DNA of 50,455 nucleotides from contig JAJUHJ010000008.1 of assembly GCA_029279965.1 (NCBI GenBank), positions 1-50,455 of the forward strand, written 5' to 3'. Origin of the DNA: Phyllobacteriaceae bacterium. GTDB lineage: Bacteria > Pseudomonadota > Alphaproteobacteria > Rhizobiales > Rhizobiaceae. The notes beneath the pieces were generated by a model. That model saw nothing but the letters and a program-made list of their open reading frames with translations, was not told the DNA's origin and did not search any database. Below, one piece after another: positions 8,702 to 18,979 of this stretch; position 1 is the first letter of the stretch; every line of letters begins with the position of its first letter. Both the position numbers and the translations under genes were made by a program.

Positions 8702-10021
8702 ATGGGGGATTTGTTTGGTAGCAGCGAGGGCAGACCTGCGGACGTTGGAAAACCGCTGGCGGATCGGCTGCGTCCCGTGCGCCTCGATGATGTGGTTGGT
8801 CAGGAGCACCTGACCGGCCCGGACGGGTCGCTTACGCGCATGATCCGTTCTGGCTCTCTTGGTTCGCTCATCTTCTGGGGACCACCCGGGACTGGGAAGA
8901 CAACGGTGGCGCGGCTTCTCGCCGGCGAGACGGCGATGTCTTTCCAGCAGATTTCGGCGATCTTCTCCGGTGTGGCGGAGCTGAAAAAGGTCTTCGAAGC
9001 CGCACGTCTGCGCCGCAGCCAGGGCCGCCAGACACTTCTCTTCGTCGATGAGATTCATCGCTTCAACCGGGCGCAGCAAGATTCCTTTCTGCCGGTGATG
9101 GAAGACGGCACCATCGTTCTGATCGGTGCCACGACAGAAAATCCTTCTTTCGAGCTGAATGCCGCTCTTCTCTCCCGTGCGCGGGTGCTCACCTTTAATC
9201 CGCTCGAAAGCGGCAGTCTTGAACGGCTCCTCGAACGGGCTGAGAAAGCGGAGGAGCGGCCACTGCCACTTGATGAAGAGGCAAGGGCGGTTCTCTTGCG
9301 TATGGCCGACGGTGATGGGCGGGCGGTGTTGACGCTTGCGGAGGAGGTCTGGCGGGCGGCTGGCGAGGGAGAAATCTTCGAGGCCGGAGAGCTGCAACGC
9401 GTTGTGCAGCGCCGCGCGCCGGTCTACGACAAAGGACAGGATGGGCACTACAATCTCATTTCTGCCCTGCATAAATCCGTCCGCGGCTCCGATCCCGACG
9501 CGGCTCTCTACTATCTTGCCCGTATGTTCGATGCGGGTGAGGACCCGCTTTATCTCGGTCGGCGGCTTGTGCGCATGGCAGTGGAGGACATTGGTCTGGC
9601 AGACCCGCAGGCGCTTGTTATCGCCAATTCGGCAAAGGATGCGTACGACTACCTCGGCTCACCTGAGGGGGAATTGGCCTTGGCGCAAGCCTGCGTCTAT
9701 CTGGCGACCGCTCCAAAATCCAACGCGGTCTATACCGCTTTCAAAGCCGCCGTTGCAGCCGCCAAGGAGCACGGTTCACTGCTGCCACCCAAACATATCC
9801 TCAATGCACCCACCCGCCTTATGAAAGACTCAGGCTACGGTGCCGGTTACCAGTATGATCACGACGCGCCCGACGCATTTTCTGGCCAGGATTATTTTCC
9901 AGAGGCAATGGGACGAAGGACGTTCTACGATCCGCCCGAACGGGGTTTCGAACGTGATATCCGAAAGCGGCTGGAGTATTGGTCGAAGCTTCGGCAGGAG
10001 CGCTCTGAACGAAAAGAATAA
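8702..10021 (+). CDS. rarA: Replication-associated recombination protein A (MgsA/RarA AAA+ ATPase)
   Basis: 439 residues. Starts MGDLFG, then [20 protein letters not shown], Walker A GPPGTGKT (60-67), Walker [11 protein letters not shown] (112-121), sensor-region [18 protein letters not shown], and the C-terminal tetramerisation part ([29 protein letters not shown]). RarA acts at stalled replication forks and is related to clamp loaders and WRNIP1/Mgs1. The ATG at 8702 begins 4 bp after the protease stop; the frame continues upstream inside that gene but the family start is MGDLF-like. The HtrA-rarA pairing looks like an operon. Confidence 0.95.
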   Translation: MGDLFGSSEGRPADVGKPLADRLRPVRLDDVVGQEHLTGPDGSLTRMIRSGSLGSLIFWGPPGTGKTTVARLLAGETAMSFQQISAIFSGVAELKKVFEAARLRRSQGRQTLLFVDEIHRFNRAQQDSFLPVMEDGTIVLIGATTENPSFELNAALLSRARVLTFNPLESGSLERLLERAEKAEERPLPLDEEARAVLLRMADGDGRAVLTLAEEVWRAAGEGEIFEAGELQRVVQRRAPVYDKGQDGHYNLISALHKSVRGSDPDAALYYLARMFDAGEDPLYLGRRLVRMAVEDIGLADPQALVIANSAKDAYDYLGSPEGELALAQACVYLATAPKSNAVYTAFKAAVAAAKEHGSLLPPKHILNAPTRLMKDSGYGAGYQYDHDAPDAFSGQDYFPEAMGRRTFYDPPERGFERDIRKRLEYWSKLRQERSERKE

Positions 10022-10109
10022 TTTCAGGACCAGAAGTCTGGTGAATATCGATTATACACCACCGCGCCTTCGCAGTACGTGCCACATGGCGGCAGAATAG
10101 CAGGTCGAT

Positions 10110-10487
10110 ATGCACCACTTGCTGCTTGTTTGTGTTGGCGGCGCCGTGGGTGCCGGGCTGCGCTATTTTCTTGGCAACGCAATCGGGCGTCTGTTCGGGA
10201 TCGCGTTTCCCTGGGGCACACTGACAATCAACATCGCGGGGAGTCTCGCGATGGGGCTGTTTATGGAGCTTCTGGCGCGCAGGCTCGGCGGCTCCCCGGA
10301 GGCGCGGCTGCTGGTCGCGACCGGTATACTGGGCGGTTTCACGACCTTCTCCTCGTTTTCGATGGATTTCGCCCTGCTTTGGGAGCGGGGTGCCCTCGGG
10401 CCGGCCGCAGCCTATGCGCTGGCAAGCTTTGCCGGTTCCGTTCTTGCGCTGTTTGCGGGATTGTGGCTCGCGCGATCTGTAATGTAG
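10110..10487 (+). CDS. crcB: Fluoride channel CrcB/Fluc
   Basis: 125 residues with four hydrophobic helices. Family motifs are GGAVGAGLRYFLG at the N-terminus, WGTLTINIAGSLAMG, and GGFTTFSSFSMD, whose Phe and Thr residues line the pore and central Na+ site. CrcB forms a dual-topology dimer that exports fluoride across the inner membrane. It is a single copy here. The 88-bp upstream spacer has no resemblance to a fluoride riboswitch, only a small hairpin CCAGA-AG-TCTGG. AGCAGG lies upstream of the ATG. Likely co-transcribed with rarA and the downstream rluC-like gene. Confidence 0.95.
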   Translation: MHHLLLVCVGGAVGAGLRYFLGNAIGRLFGIAFPWGTLTINIAGSLAMGLFMELLARRLGGSPEARLLVATGILGGFTTFSSFSMDFALLWERGALGPAAAYALASFAGSVLALFAGLWLARSVM

Positions 10488-10575
10488 TGCTACGCGACGT
10501 GAAGCCAGAAACGGGCTGAAGCAGGCGAAGCCGTCAAGGTCGATGGCGCTCCGGTTGCTGCGAGATGGTGAGGCA

Positions 10576-11562
10576 ATGGCAGGCGTAGAACAGATAAAGG
10601 TTGATGGTGGAGAAGCCGGGATGCGGCTCGACCGTTGGTTCAAGGCGCATTATCCCGGCTTGGGTTTCGGCCAGCTTCAAAAGTTGCTGCGGACTGGCCA
10701 GGTGCGGCTCGACGGCGCGCGCGCCAAGGCCGATACGCGCGTTCAACCGGGGCAGGTCGTTCGCGTGCCTCCGTTGGCGACAGACCGGAAGGCCGGAGAG
10801 CCGACGACCATTCGGACGATTCGCGACCGCGGCGACGGTGAGGTGCTGTCGCAGATGCTGATCCATGAAGACGAGAAGGTGCTTGTTTTCAATAAGCCTG
10901 CCGGTCTTGCCGTGCAGGGGGGATCCGGCGTGAGCCGCCATATAGATGGCATGCTGGAGGCCTGGCGCAGTCGCAAGGGTGAAAAACCTCGGCTTGTCCA
11001 TCGCCTCGACCGTGATACGTCAGGCGTGCTGGTCGTAGCGCGGACCAGGCTCGCGGCGGCGCGGCTGGCTGAAGCCTTTCGCGGGCGTGAGACCAGAAAA
11101 ATCTATTGGGCTTTGGTCAAGGGCGTGCCGAAAAAGCCGCAAGGGCGCATCTCGACCTGGCTTGTGCGGGAGCAAACGCCGGATGGTGACCGGATGCGCG
11201 TCGCCCGCCATGGTGAACCGGACGCCGATCACGCCATCTCCACTTACGCGTTGGTCGAGCAAGCTGGTACGGCCCTGTCATGGCTGCGGATGGAACCGGT
11301 TACCGGTCGTATGCACCAATTGCGCGTCCATGCCGTGTCCATAAAATGTCCGATCATCGGCGATCCGAAATATTTCGAGGCTGACCAGAACTGGGAATTT
11401 CCTGGCGGCATGCAAAACCGCCTGCATCTGCATGCTCGCCGCATTATCATTCCACATCCTGATGGCGGGAAGCTGGACGTGACGGCCGAGCTGTCTCCTC
11501 ACATGCGGCAGAGTTGGAATCTCCTCGGCTTTGACGAAACTGCTGCCGAAGTCTCCGAGTGA
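10576..11562 (+). CDS. rluC: Ribosomal large subunit pseudouridine synthase, RluC/RluD type
   Basis: 328 residues. An N-terminal S4 RNA-binding domain (about 16-75, GMRLDRWFKAHYPGLG, LLRTGQVRLDG) is followed by the RluA-family catalytic domain with VHRLDRDTSG (141-150). Asp145 of HRLD is the expected catalytic residue. It isomerises uridines in 23S rRNA. RluC is the closest family by domain order, but the exact target uridines cannot be read from sequence. An in-frame ATG at 10543 would add 11 residues; 10576 is chosen because the S4-domain protein then starts MAGVEQ, as is usual in relatives. Neither start has an ideal ribosome site. Confidence 0.88.
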   Translation: MAGVEQIKVDGGEAGMRLDRWFKAHYPGLGFGQLQKLLRTGQVRLDGARAKADTRVQPGQVVRVPPLATDRKAGEPTTIRTIRDRGDGEVLSQMLIHEDEKVLVFNKPAGLAVQGGSGVSRHIDGMLEAWRSRKGEKPRLVHRLDRDTSGVLVVARTRLAAARLAEAFRGRETRKIYWALVKGVPKKPQGRISTWLVREQTPDGDRMRVARHGEPDADHAISTYALVEQAGTALSWLRMEPVTGRMHQLRVHAVSIKCPIIGDPKYFEADQNWEFPGGMQNRLHLHARRIIIPHPDGGKLDVTAELSPHMRQSWNLLGFDETAAEVSE

Positions 11563-11617
11563 CAAGCTTATCTCTCGTCCAGGTGACGAGGCTCTCTCAA
11601 GAACCTATATGAATGCC

Positions 11618-12409
11618 ATGCGTGATATCCTGAACGATCTTGAAAGCGACCGCTTCCTATCCGACCCCGATCCTGTACGACGTGCGCAGAACCAGATGCG
11701 CAAGGCGCTGCCAAAGCGCTTCTATGCAAACGTAGAGGTGGCAGAACATGATTCGGGATATAGAGTGCTCCTCGACGGGCGCCCGGTCCGCACGCCTGCT
11801 TCCGGAGAGGTGACGTTGCCGACGCAGGCTGCTGCCGATCTGGTTGCGCTGGAATACAACTGTCAAGGCGAGCACATCGACCCCATGACGATGCCGATCA
11901 CCCGACTGGTCAACACGGCCATCGACGGCGTCGCCAGCGATCCGCAGGCTGTGGCGGAGGACATACTCCGCTTTGCTTCCAGCGACCTCCTATGTTACCG
12001 CGCCTCCACGCCTGAGCGTCTGGTGGAACTCGAAGCCGAGGCTTGGGATCCCATCCTGGATTGGGCCGAATCGGAACTCGGCGTACGCTTCGTTCTGGGT
12101 GAAGGCGTCATGCATGTCGAACAGCCGCGCGCGACCATTGCCGCCGTCGGCGCACACCTACGCCCGCGGCGCGAGCCGCTGCGGCTCGCAGCTCTTCACG
12201 TGATGACTTCGCTGACCGGCTCGGCGCTTCTGGCGCTGGCAGTCGAGGCAGGGGCCATCGACGTCGAAAAGGCGTGGCAGGCCGCCCATGTCGATGAGGA
12301 CTGGAATATTTCCCAATGGGGCGAAGACGCCGAGGCGGCGGAGAGGCGTAGCGTGCGCAGGCGCGACATGATGGGTGCGGCTGAACTCCTACGCGCGCTT
12401 TCCGTTTGA
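11618..12409 (+). CDS. ATP12-family F1-ATPase assembly chaperone
   Basis: 263 residues. It matches the Atp12 family known from mitochondria and alphaproteobacteria: KALPKRFYANVEV near the N-terminus, LLDGRPVRTPA, LVALEYNCQGEHIDPMTMPITRLVNTAID, and the C-terminal WNISQWGEDAEA. In mitochondria Atp12 holds the F1 alpha subunit before assembly; the bacterial role is inferred. Possible starts are 11531, 11609 and 11618. 11618 gives MRDILNDLES, the form expected of relatives and clear of rluC. It follows rluC by 55 bp and converges on gltA. Confidence 0.85.
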   Translation: MRDILNDLESDRFLSDPDPVRRAQNQMRKALPKRFYANVEVAEHDSGYRVLLDGRPVRTPASGEVTLPTQAAADLVALEYNCQGEHIDPMTMPITRLVNTAIDGVASDPQAVAEDILRFASSDLLCYRASTPERLVELEAEAWDPILDWAESELGVRFVLGEGVMHVEQPRATIAAVGAHLRPRREPLRLAALHVMTSLTGSALLALAVEAGAIDVEKAWQAAHVDEDWNISQWGEDAEAAERRSVRRRDMMGAAELLRALSV

Positions 12410-12410
12410 A

Positions 12411-12429
12411 TCAGGCCACAGGGGCCTGA
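12411..12429. terminator. Possible bidirectional terminator hairpin between Atp12 and gltA
   Basis: TCAGGCC (12411-12417) and GGCCTGA (12423-12429) make a 7-bp stem with a 5-nt loop, just after the Atp12 stop and in the 103-bp gap between the two converging genes. A T tract is missing, so termination is only likely from position. Confidence 0.45.
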
Positions 12430-12512
12430 ACGACGGAATCGTCTTCAGGCCGGAATGCAGGTGGTGAGGGTCATCGGCCGGGAAAGGCTGTATCCGGGCC
12501 GGCCTCGTCCTC

Positions 12513-13802
12513 TCAGCGCTTGGCGATCTGGACGTAATCGCGCTGGGTGGCGCCGGTGTAGAGCTGGCGGGGACGGCCGATCTTCTGATGCGGATCCTCG
12601 ATCATCTCTTTCCATTGCGCGATCCAGCCAACGGTACGCGCCACCGCGAACAGAACCGTGAACATGGTCGTGGGGAAACCGAGCGCCTTCAGGGTGATGC
12701 CTGAATAGAAGTCGATGTTGGGATAGAGCTTTTTCTCGATGAAATAGTCGTCGGTAAGCGCGATGCGCTCCAGCTCCATTGCAATGTCGAGCTGCGGGTC
12801 GTCCTTTATGCCGAGTTCGGCCAGCACCTCATGGCAGGTCTGCTGCATGATTTTGGCGCGCGGATCGTAATTCTTGTAAACCCGATGGCCAAAACCCATG
12901 AGCCGGAACGGGTCGTTTTTGTCTTTCGCGCGCTCAATATATTCAGGAATGCGGTCAACGGTGCCGATTTCGGACAGCATGTTGAGCGCTGCCTCGTTGG
13001 CGCCGCCATGAGCAGGTCCCCACAGGCAGGCAATTCCGGCGGCAATGCACGCGAAGGGGTTTGCACCGGATGACCCCGCGAGGCGAACCGTCGAGGTAGA
13101 AGCATTCTGTTCGTGATCTGCGTGGAGGATGAAAATCCGGTCCATTGCTCGTGCCAGAACAGGGTTGACCTCGTACTCCTCGCAAGGCACCGCAAAGCAC
13201 ATATGCAGAAAATTTGCTGCATAGGACAGCTCGTTGCGCGGATAGGTGAACGGCTGGCCGATATGGTACTTGTAAGCCATGGCGGCAATGGTCGGCATTT
13301 TCGCGATCATGCGGATCGACGCGATCATCCGCTGGCGCGGATCCGAGATGTCCGTGGAATCATGATAAAAAGCGGATAGTGCCCCAACCATTCCGCACAT
13401 GACGGCCATAGGATGGGCATCGCGACGGAAGCCAGTGAAGAAGCGCGACATCTGCTCGTGCAGCATGGTGTGCCGTGTCACGCGAAGGTCGAAGTCCTCC
13501 TTCTGGGCCTTGGTCGGCAGCTCCCCGTAGAGCAGCAGATAACATACTTCCAGGAAATCCCCATGCTCGGCAAGCTGGTCGATGGGGTAGCCGCGATGCA
13601 GAAGAACGCCTTCGTCACCATCGATATAGGTGATTTTCGACTCGCAGCTCGCCGTAGAGGTGAAACCGGGATCATAGGTGAATATGCCCGTGTCCCTGTA
13701 GAGTGAGGCGATGTTGACGACATCGGGGCCAACCGTGCCCTCCAGCACATCTAATTCTTGCACTTTACCGCCAAGTTCCAGTTTCACGGTCGAATTCGCC
13801 AT
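12513..13802 (-). CDS. gltA: Citrate synthase
   Basis: 429 residues, type II bacterial citrate synthase, which condenses oxaloacetate and acetyl-CoA at the entry of the TCA cycle. Family motifs: [58 protein letters not shown] (active-site His), [14 protein letters not shown] and NIDFYSGI (active-site Asp region). The start at 13802 ([10 protein letters not shown]) has AGAGG 8 nt upstream; the ATG at 13811 is only 3 nt from that site. The gap to gltX is 169 bp. A TTGGCA hexamer lies upstream at 13908-13913 on this strand, but no good -10 follows. Confidence 0.96.
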   Translation of the reverse strand: MANSTVKLELGGKVQELDVLEGTVGPDVVNIASLYRDTGIFTYDPGFTSTASCESKITYIDGDEGVLLHRGYPIDQLAEHGDFLEVCYLLLYGELPTKAQKEDFDLRVTRHTMLHEQMSRFFTGFRRDAHPMAVMCGMVGALSAFYHDSTDISDPRQRMIASIRMIAKMPTIAAMAYKYHIGQPFTYPRNELSYAANFLHMCFAVPCEEYEVNPVLARAMDRIFILHADHEQNASTSTVRLAGSSGANPFACIAAGIACLWGPAHGGANEAALNMLSEIGTVDRIPEYIERAKDKNDPFRLMGFGHRVYKNYDPRAKIMQQTCHEVLAELGIKDDPQLDIAMELERIALTDDYFIEKKLYPNIDFYSGITLKALGFPTTMFTVLFAVARTVGWIAQWKEMIEDPHQKIGRPRQLYTGATQRDYVQIAKR

Positions 13803-13971
13803 CGCATTCACCTCTTATTCTTTGAAACTTGGGGCGGAAATGATGTGTCGCCACAGGGTGTGATCGCTACCGCCAGCGTGCCCTTAGCTATCGCATTTGC
13901 CGGTTCCTGCCAAGCTTGACACACAATTTTGTTGCGCTGCACCCAAGCCTGGTTGCGCCGCAGAAACCACG

Positions 13972-15399
13972 TCAAAGCCCGCCAGCCTGATCGCGGATGC
14001 GGCCAAGCGCTTCCTCGCGCCCGAGAACAGACAGGACGTCGAATATACCGGGAGAGGTGGTGCGGCCGGTGAGAGCCGCGCGAAGCGGCTGGGCCACCTT
14101 GCCAAGCTTGCGATCGGTTTTGTCGGCATATGCACGCACCACGGACTCTGTTTCTTCCACCGTCCAATTTTGAACGGCTTCCAACGCATCCGACAGTTCG
14201 GCAAGCACAATGCGTGCCTCCGGATCGAGCAGGCGCGCGGCTTTCTCGTCCAGTTCCAGCGGTCGTTCGGCAAAGAGAAACCCGGCACCGTCAAGAAGCT
14301 CCACGAGCGTTCTGGCGCGCTCCTTCAGGCCGGGCATGGCGGTGCGAAGCTGCGCCCGGGTCTTCTCGTCCAGCCGGTCGAGCAGCGATTCGCCTCCTTC
14401 CAGATAGGGCAGGCTGGAAAGAAAAATGTCCATGAGCGCATCATCGTCCATCTGGCGGATGTGGATGCCGTTGAGCGCCTCCAGTTTCTGAAAATCGAAA
14501 CGGGCTGCGCCCTTGTTGATATCCTCCAGTTCGAACCATTCCACCATCTGTTCTGTGGACATCACCTCATCATCACCATGGCTCCAGCCAAGCCGGGCGA
14601 GATAGTTGCGCAGCGCCACCGGCAGATAACCCATCGCCCGGTATGCTTCCACACCCAGCGCACCATGCCGTTTGGAAAGCTTGGCGCCGTCAGGCCCGTG
14701 GATCAGCGGCACATGCGCCATCACCGGCACCTGCCAGCCCATCGCCTTGTAGATGAGTGATTGGCGCGCGGCGTTGGTGAGATGATCATCGCCGCGAATA
14801 ATGTGGGTCACGCCCATGTCGTGATCGTCCACCACGACGGCGTGCATATAGGTTGGCGCGCCGTCGGACCGCAGGATAATGAAGTCATCGAGATCCTTGT
14901 TCGGAAACCGGACTTCGCCCTGAACCCGGTCATGTATGACCGTCTCGCCATCACGTGGTGCCTTGATGCGGATCACCGGCTTCACGCCCGCCGGCGCTTC
15001 GGCCGGGTCGCGGTCGCGCCATGTGCCGTCATAGCGCGGTGGCCGTCCCTCCGCGCGCGCCTTCGCGCGCATCGCCTCCACCTCTTCCGCGCTCGCATAG
15101 CAGTGGTAGGCTTCACCTTTGGCAACAAGCTCCTCGGCCACCTCGCGATGACGTTCAACACGTGAGAATTGTGAGACAGGCTCGCCATCCCACTCGATGC
15201 CGAGCCATTGCAGCCCGTCGAGAATCGCTGTTGTCGCCTCCGGCGTGGAACGCTGCCGGTCTGTATCCTCGATGCGCAGGAGCATTTTCCCGCCCGTGTG
15301 GCGGGCGTAAAGCCAATTGAAGAGAGCGGTACGCGCGCCGCCAATGTGCAAAAAGCCGGTGGGCGAGGGCGCGAAGCGGGTGATGACGGGTTGCGACAT
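13972..15399 (-). CDS. gltX: Glutamate--tRNA ligase
   Basis: 475 residues, class I synthetase that charges tRNA-Glu (and in many alphaproteobacteria also tRNA-Gln, for later amidation). The nucleotide-binding signature is HIGG (18-21) in [19 protein letters not shown], the family variant of HIGH, and the second signature KLSKR is at 240-244. The C-terminal anticodon-binding region holds [34 protein letters not shown]. The start at 15399 ([15 protein letters not shown]) is preferred to 15432, which adds 11 residues ahead of the conserved start. Divergent from comEC across 116 bp. Confidence 0.95.
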   Translation of the reverse strand: MSQPVITRFAPSPTGFLHIGGARTALFNWLYARHTGGKMLLRIEDTDRQRSTPEATTAILDGLQWLGIEWDGEPVSQFSRVERHREVAEELVAKGEAYHCYASAEEVEAMRAKARAEGRPPRYDGTWRDRDPAEAPAGVKPVIRIKAPRDGETVIHDRVQGEVRFPNKDLDDFIILRSDGAPTYMHAVVVDDHDMGVTHIIRGDDHLTNAARQSLIYKAMGWQVPVMAHVPLIHGPDGAKLSKRHGALGVEAYRAMGYLPVALRNYLARLGWSHGDDEVMSTEQMVEWFELEDINKGAARFDFQKLEALNGIHIRQMDDDALMDIFLSSLPYLEGGESLLDRLDEKTRAQLRTAMPGLKERARTLVELLDGAGFLFAERPLELDEKAARLLDPEARIVLAELSDALEAVQNWTVEETESVVRAYADKTDRKLGKVAQPLRAALTGRTTSPGIFDVLSVLGREEALGRIRDQAGGL

Positions 15400-15515
15400 A
15401 CGTTCTGTCCGGATTTGCGCGCCGCATGGCAATGATGCGCGGCGCGGGTGGAATTTGATTGCCCGTCATGTAGCATAGGGGTCATGGGGTGCAAGCGCCT
15501 GGGGGGCGTTGGGTT

Positions 15516-17903
15516 ATGGGGGATGAAGGAGCGGCGGCGCCCGAAGGCGGGGCGGATGCGATCGCGTGGCGGCGTTACGCGAGGGCGCGCGGTTCCTTTT
15601 CGCCTGTCTGGGAAAGATTTTCTGCTGTCTTAAGGCGCGAACTGGAGAAGGATGCGGCGCGCGGGGCGGCATTTCTATGCTTGCCGGTGCTTTTGGTGGC
15701 CGGTGCGGCGGTTTATTTCGCGCTACCAACGGAGCCTGATGGGCATGTATTGATATCTCTGCTCGGCCTGCTCGCTCTTGCCGCTCACCTCGCGCGCAGC
15801 AGGCAAGGGTATCTGTTGCTATTGACGGCCTGTTTCGTTTTCATGCTCGGGGTTTCGGCCGCGAAACTGGAAACCCGGCGCGCGGCAACCCCGATGGTCG
15901 GCTCCGACGTAACGACGAACATCACCGGCCGGCTGGTACGGCTCGAACACCAGGCGAGCGGGCGAGTGCGCCTCATCATCGATCTTCTGAGCACCAAAAG
16001 GCCTGAACTGCATTATCCGCCGGATCGCGTACGGCTAACGGCGCGCGAGGCTCCGCCGGATTTAAGGCCAGGAGATGCCGTTTCGGGTCTGGTGCGCCTG
16101 ATGTCGCCCGCCGGTCCCGTCCGTCCCGGCAGTTACGACTTTTCCTTCACCAGCTATTTTGCGGGGCGGGGCGCCGTCGGCTTTTTCATGTCCGGGCCAA
16201 ATCGCGTCGAGGCTGACGAGCCGCTGCCGCTTTCGGCGCGGCCTGCGCGTTGGCTGGAAAACACCCGGCTGGCGCTTGCAAACCGTATTCGCGCACATCT
16301 TGCAGGTGTGGAGGGAGAAGTGGCAGTGGCGCTGATCGCCGGCCTTCGGGCAGGTATTCCGGAAGAGATCAATGAAGCACTGCGGCGCACGGGATTGGCG
16401 CACGTCCTTTCTATTTCCGGCCTGCATATGGCGCTGGTTGCTGTCACTGTCATGACCATTTTGCGTGCCTTCTTTGCGCTTTTTCCCGCATTTTCTTCGC
16501 GCGTGCCCGTGAAGAAGTACGCCGCAGCCGCCGCGCTCGTCTTTTGCACATTTTATCTTGCCCTCTCGGGTGCAGCCGTTGCCGCGCAACGCAGCTATAT
16601 CATGCTGGCCGTGATGCTGGCCGCGCTCCTTTTCGACAGGGCCGCGCTTACCATGCGCAATGTCTCGATTGCTGCCCTGGTCATTGTCATACTTTCTCCG
16701 CACGAGGTCGTCGGCCCGAGTTTCCAGATGTCCTTCGCCGCAACGGCCGCATTGGTAGCGGGATATGCGGCGTGGACCGAATGGAGGCGAGGGCGTGATC
16801 GCGCGGGCCCGCCCTCGGGATCTGCCATATGGCGCCTGGCGCGCATGGTTCTTGTCTTTTTTGCCGGACTGGCAGCCACCTCGATTATTGCAGGAACGGC
16901 AACCACGCTCTTCGGCGTATGGCATTTTCAGCGCGCCAGCCCTTTGTCATTGCCCGCGAATCTGGCCGCCATGCCACTCGTCTCGGCAATCGTCATGCCG
17001 TTCGCCGTGCTGTCGATCCTGACCATGCCTTTCGGCCTGGACGGCATCTTTTTGAAAATCATGGGCTACGGCATTTCAGGCATGATCAACATCGCGAACT
17101 GGTTTTCGGAACGTTCGCCCATCGACGGCGTCGGCCTCATTCCATTTTCCGCGTTTCTATCTCTCACCACCGCACTGGTGATTCTCGTTGTTTCGACAAC
17201 AAGAATGCGCCTTGCGGCGCTGCCATTCATTGCCGCTGGCATTGCATTGATTGCAGTGCGGGAATTCCCCGACGTGCTCATTGCTGAGGACGGCCGTCTG
17301 GTCGGCGTGCGCGGATATGGCTCGATCGCGGTCAACCGAAGCCGTCCCAACGCCTTCACCATGGGTGATTGGACGCACGCGTTGAAGGCTGCAACTGTCA
17401 TAAAGCCGACAACCGAGGCTGATCGCCCTTTGCAAAACGCAGTGGATGAGACTGCAACTGCCTTCTTTTGCCGGGAGGGACTATGTCTGGCGCGTCATGA
17501 AAGCGGCGCTCTCATCGCCCACGCCGAACATGCAGAGGCGGCTCGCATCGTTTGCGGCACGGCGGCACTCATTGTGGTGGACGATGCGACGGTGGATGAA
17601 GATCTATGCCCGGCAAGACTTCTGCATTCGCAGGGGATGCAGAACCAATCTTCGGAAGTCGGAAAGCGCCTATCCGAAGAAAAAGCGCATCTTCTTGCTT
17701 CCGAAAGAGCGCCTGGCACAATCGTGATCACCAAACGCCAACTCGCACGCAAAGGCGCGGCGACGGTGCGGTTCGAGGAAACAGACGCCGGTATCCCGAA
17801 AGCAAACATCGTCTTTGCCATCGGTGAGCCCTGGCGGCCTTGGCATGAACACCGCGCCTGGTCGCGGGCCGCCCGCGGGCTGGCACCCTACAGAAGAGAT
17901 TGA
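15516..17903 (+). CDS. comEC: ComEC/Rec2-family inner-membrane DNA-uptake channel protein
   Basis: About 795 residues. The N-terminal part has membrane segments and an OB-like DUF4131 region (about 60-230). The Competence domain core follows, with VALIAGLRAGIPEEINEALRRTGLAHVLSISGLHMALVA (about 275-315), the family hallmark, plus many transmembrane helices to about 590. The C-terminal 200 residues are where a metallo-beta-lactamase-like domain sits in Bacillus ComEC; no HxHxDH metal site is present, so this part is degenerate or different. Starts at 15489 (GTG) and 15516 (ATG) are both possible. Whether the strain is competent cannot be told; no other com gene is in the window. Confidence 0.9.
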   Translation: MGDEGAAAPEGGADAIAWRRYARARGSFSPVWERFSAVLRRELEKDAARGAAFLCLPVLLVAGAAVYFALPTEPDGHVLISLLGLLALAAHLARSRQGYLLLLTACFVFMLGVSAAKLETRRAATPMVGSDVTTNITGRLVRLEHQASGRVRLIIDLLSTKRPELHYPPDRVRLTAREAPPDLRPGDAVSGLVRLMSPAGPVRPGSYDFSFTSYFAGRGAVGFFMSGPNRVEADEPLPLSARPARWLENTRLALANRIRAHLAGVEGEVAVALIAGLRAGIPEEINEALRRTGLAHVLSISGLHMALVAVTVMTILRAFFALFPAFSSRVPVKKYAAAAALVFCTFYLALSGAAVAAQRSYIMLAVMLAALLFDRAALTMRNVSIAALVIVILSPHEVVGPSFQMSFAATAALVAGYAAWTEWRRGRDRAGPPSGSAIWRLARMVLVFFAGLAATSIIAGTATTLFGVWHFQRASPLSLPANLAAMPLVSAIVMPFAVLSILTMPFGLDGIFLKIMGYGISGMINIANWFSERSPIDGVGLIPFSAFLSLTTALVILVVSTTRMRLAALPFIAAGIALIAVREFPDVLIAEDGRLVGVRGYGSIAVNRSRPNAFTMGDWTHALKAATVIKPTTEADRPLQNAVDETATAFFCREGLCLARHESGALIAHAEHAEAARIVCGTAALIVVDDATVDEDLCPARLLHSQGMQNQSSEVGKRLSEEKAHLLASERAPGTIVITKRQLARKGAATVRFEETDAGIPKANIVFAIGEPWRPWHEHRAWSRAARGLAPYRRD

Positions 17904-18210
17904 CCTATGCAGTGCCGGCTTCAGGCAGCAAGATGCAGAAAACCAGGCTTCAAGAACGGCCAGCAAATCACATCGCGAATGCGCTCTTAAGTATGCGGGG
18001 TGCATCCTTCTGACGTAGAAAGGACGCTATATCTCTTTTGCTATCCGTACTCGTGCGGATGTCAGATACTGCATCTGACAGCGAATTGCTTGGAGGATCG
18101 GTCCGGAAAACCGGAATCGCTTTTCGGAAAGCATGATGTTTAGGTTCAATAGCTTACAGCGCCTTTGTACGTCCGAACGGACCACGGCGCTGTAGCACCT
18201 CATACACGGC
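17904..18210. other. Gap between comEC and lexA, filled with repeats
   Basis: 307 bp with no credible gene. From about 18061 on it is a string of inverted repeats, listed separately. The first 150 bp hold nothing recognisable beyond a weak pairing ATCCG (18043-18047) with CGGAT (18056-18060). Confidence 0.6.
18061..18194. repeat. Composite rhizobial-type palindromic intergenic repeat
   Basis: Three palindromes in a row: GTCAGAT-ACTGC-ATCTGAC (18061-18079); TCCGG-AAAA-CCGGA (18102-18115) followed by a CGGAAAGCATGATG stretch; and TACAGCGCC (18155-18163) with GGCGCTGTA (18186-18194), with an inner GTCCG-AA-CGGAC hairpin (18171-18182). The second and third resemble the palindromic intergenic sequences scattered in many rhizobial genomes, which usually contain a GCATGATG stretch and a CAGCGCC...GGCGCTG arm pair. 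This assignment is from memory of those genomes. Only this copy was noticed in the window. Confidence 0.6.
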
Positions 18211-18930
18211 TCAGTAGCGGCGGATTAAGCCCACAAGACGCCCCTGGACCTTCACGCGGTCGGGACCGAAGATGCGCGTTTCATAGGCAGGGTTCGCTGC
18301 TTCGAGCGCAATGGATGCTCCCTTGCGGCGAAAACGCTTCAACGTCGCTTCCTCCTCGTCCACCAGAGCCACCACGATTTCACCGGGATTGGCGGTCTGC
18401 GTCTGGCGAATGACGACCGTATCGCCGTCGAAAATTCCGGCCTCGATCATCGAATCACCCTTAACCTCAAGAGCATAATGCTCGCCGCCCGCGATCATAT
18501 CTGGCGGCACGCCCACGGAATGGGTCTGGTGCTGGATGGCGTCGATGGGCACACCGGCAGCGATACGCCCCATCACTGGAATGGAAATCACCCGGTCATC
18601 GCCATCATTGCTCGCGACGGCCCTCGGGGCAGGGGAGGCGGTCGGTGCGCGGCCCTGGCCGCCCTCTATGACGCTAGGCGAGAACTTTCGCGGTCCGCCG
18701 AGCCCCGGCGCGATCGAATCGGGCAGACGCAAAACCTCCATCGCCCGTGCACGATTGGGAAGACGGCGGATAAAGCCGCGTTCTTCCAGCGCCGTGATCA
18801 GGCGGTGAATGCCTGACTTCGAAGCGAGGTCGAGTGCTTCCTTCATCTCATCGAAGGAGGGCGGAATACCAGTCTCCTTCACGCGGTCATGAATAAAGAG
18901 CAACAGCTCGTGCTGTTTGCGCGTAAGCAT
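18211..18930 (-). CDS. lexA: SOS repressor LexA
   Basis: 239 residues. The N-terminal winged helix (1-65, [45 protein letters not shown]) binds operators; the C-terminal S24 peptidase domain self-cleaves when RecA filaments form. The scissile bond is Ala125-Gly126, and the catalytic dyad is Ser160 (KGDSMIEAG) and Lys198 (ATLKRF). The linker (about 75-112) is Pro/Ala/Gly-rich. The start at 18930 fits the family MLTRKQ; an extension to 18999 would run through the operator. The gene follows moeA by 96 bp and has its own SOS box. Confidence 0.96.
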   Translation of the reverse strand: MLTRKQHELLLFIHDRVKETGIPPSFDEMKEALDLASKSGIHRLITALEERGFIRRLPNRARAMEVLRLPDSIAPGLGGPRKFSPSVIEGGQGRAPTASPAPRAVASNDGDDRVISIPVMGRIAAGVPIDAIQHQTHSVGVPPDMIAGGEHYALEVKGDSMIEAGIFDGDTVVIRQTQTANPGEIVVALVDEEEATLKRFRRKGASIALEAANPAYETRIFGPDRVKVQGRLVGLIRRY

Positions 18931-18979
18931 CGCACCACCCCAGAATCGGTCATAAACAAAACAAGAACATACACTATCT

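Noticed and set aside
10022-10109. Fluoride riboswitch before crcB
   Set aside because: The 88-nt spacer has only a 5-bp hairpin and none of the conserved fluoride-riboswitch core.
13885-13913. gltA promoter TTGGCA-N17-TAGCTA
   Set aside because: The -35 is plausible but the -10 matches the consensus at only two positions, too weak to annotate.
13972-15399. HIGG instead of HIGH in gltX as a defect
   Set aside because: HIGG/HVGG is a normal variant in this synthetase family, and KLSKR is intact.
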